From: G023898405 sp964368985
GTDB lineage: Bacteria > Myxococcota > UBA727 > JABDBI01
Length of the DNA stretch: 15,554 nt
Assembly (NCBI GenBank): GCA_964368985.1
Contig: CAYJDW010000062.1
Span: 1 to 15,554, forward strand
Direction: 5' to 3'
Shown here: positions 14,875 through 15,554 of the stretch, piece by piece
How the letters are laid out: each line of letters begins with the position of its first letter
Position numbering within the stretch: the stretch's first letter is position 1
The notes under the pieces: model-generated
What the model saw: only the letters and a program-made list of their open reading frames with translations
Database searches by the model: none
Told to the model about the DNA's origin: nothing
Program-made: the position numbers and the translations under genes

Positions 14875-15554
14875 TTATAGTGTAGCAATCTTACTCAATA
14901 CATATTTTTGAACTTGATTGATTCTTTTTTGAATGATCATCAAACTGCTGTCGCGCTCAAAATAAGGAATATATTGATTCAGCGTTAGGTCTTGATTTTT
15001 CAAATTGATATCTTGAATAACGCTTAAGGCTGCGCTGAAGTAAAGACCTCTATGAATTTTGCTCACTTCGAGCGGATCTTTTCCTTCATATAACTTACTT
15101 ATTTTTTGATCAGTTTTTAGCCCGCTGAAAATATATGGCTCAAAATCCGCAATCAACTGATCATTTAAAACTAATTGATCTTTTATGTGAAGTAATACGT
15201 CATCAATTATTAGCATTTCGTCAGCTGATAACTTGCCTAATGCTTCTTGTTCCTTTGAAGACAAAACATTATTACTTGCCTTCACTCTGCCACCAAAAAG
15301 CCCGGCTCGTTCTTTCTGAAGCTTGGTCTTTAGCTGTGGGAGACCTGGAAAGAGCACCGAGCTTAAGAGCCTTCTTCCTTCATCAGAAACCGGTAATTTA
15401 GCATCAGCCTTTCCCTTATCAAAGAAACGATTAAAAAAATTCTCGTCCAGAGTGGGAGCTTTAAATTCAGCGACAAACTGCGGCCCTTTTTCTTTAAAGC
15501 GCTCAAATAAAAGGCTATCTAGACGCTCGGAATCAGGCACATGATTCTTTATCG
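14875..15554 (-). CDS. Unrecognised protein, C-terminal part (5' end outside window)
   Basis: An open frame reaches the window edge: a GTG at 15540 could be a start, but the codons beyond it (to 15554) are still open and it has no clear ribosome site, so the gene probably begins outside. At least 226 codons are visible. The protein is charged and helical (FERFKEKGPQFVAEF, EALGKLSADEMLIIDDVLL, IQKRINQVQKYVLSKIATL) with no motif I recognise. It is followed by a hairpin and then by the repeat lipoprotein on the same strand, 165 bases downstream. A role shared with the two downstream genes is inferred only from position. Confidence 0.65.
   Translation of the reverse strand, partial: IKNHVPDSERLDSLLFERFKEKGPQFVAEFKAPTLDENFFNRFFDKGKADAKLPVSDEGRRLLSSVLFPGLPQLKTKLQKERAGLFGGRVKASNNVLSSKEQEALGKLSADEMLIIDDVLLHIKDQLVLNDQLIADFEPYIFSGLKTDQKISKLYEGKDPLEVSKIHRGLYFSAALSVIQDINLKNQDLTLNQYIPYFERDSSLMIIQKRINQVQKYVLSKIATL

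Overview
The window looks like chromosomal DNA from a Gram-negative bacterium of moderate GC content. Several proteins carry lipoprotein-type signal peptides, one protein is an outer-membrane beta-barrel candidate ending in Phe, and the RNase P RNA has the bacterial A-type consensus. I cannot name the organism. The abundance of lipoproteins and the dispersed palindromic repeats would suit a deltaproteobacterial or Bdellovibrionota-like genome, but that is only an impression. No phage, conjugative or CRISPR genes are visible.

Layout. 1-61 is the edge of a dispersed palindromic repeat. 101-3861 (minus strand) holds an exported patatin-like phospholipase, a Fic-fold protein with a degraded active-site motif, and a second, apparently cytosolic patatin. 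3966-4808 (plus) encodes a DEDDh (DnaQ/epsilon-like) exonuclease. 4877-6689 (minus) is a tight operon of thioredoxin, a beta-barrel outer-membrane protein and a redoxin lipoprotein; gene joints overlap or are only a few bases apart. 6880-7536 (plus) is tsaB (tRNA t6A modification). It is followed by the RNase P RNA gene rnpB (about 7591-8022), which has its own plausible promoter and a strong intrinsic terminator. A MITE-like palindromic element (8070-8285) fills the space up to a convergent DsbA-like lipoprotein (8294-9013, minus). 9260-10681 (plus) is an APC-family amino acid permease.

The last third (10872-15554, minus) is a run of three unrecognised genes: a fragment running off the window edge, a very large lipoprotein whose middle is an Ala-rich tandem repeat of 26- and 33-residue units, and a helical lipoprotein-like protein. 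The assembly has a 100-N gap inside the repeat. The true missing length should be 27+78k bases, and any such value restores one continuous reading frame, so the two apparent half-genes are one gene.

Read together, the window combines housekeeping genes (tsaB, rnpB, trxA), envelope thiol-redox proteins (three thioredoxin-fold proteins within 4.2 kb), possible lipid-acting or effector-like proteins (two patatins flanking a Fic relative), and an uncharacterised envelope locus. That last locus is the best candidate here for something undescribed. Non-coding space is rich in dispersed palindromes of at least three kinds.
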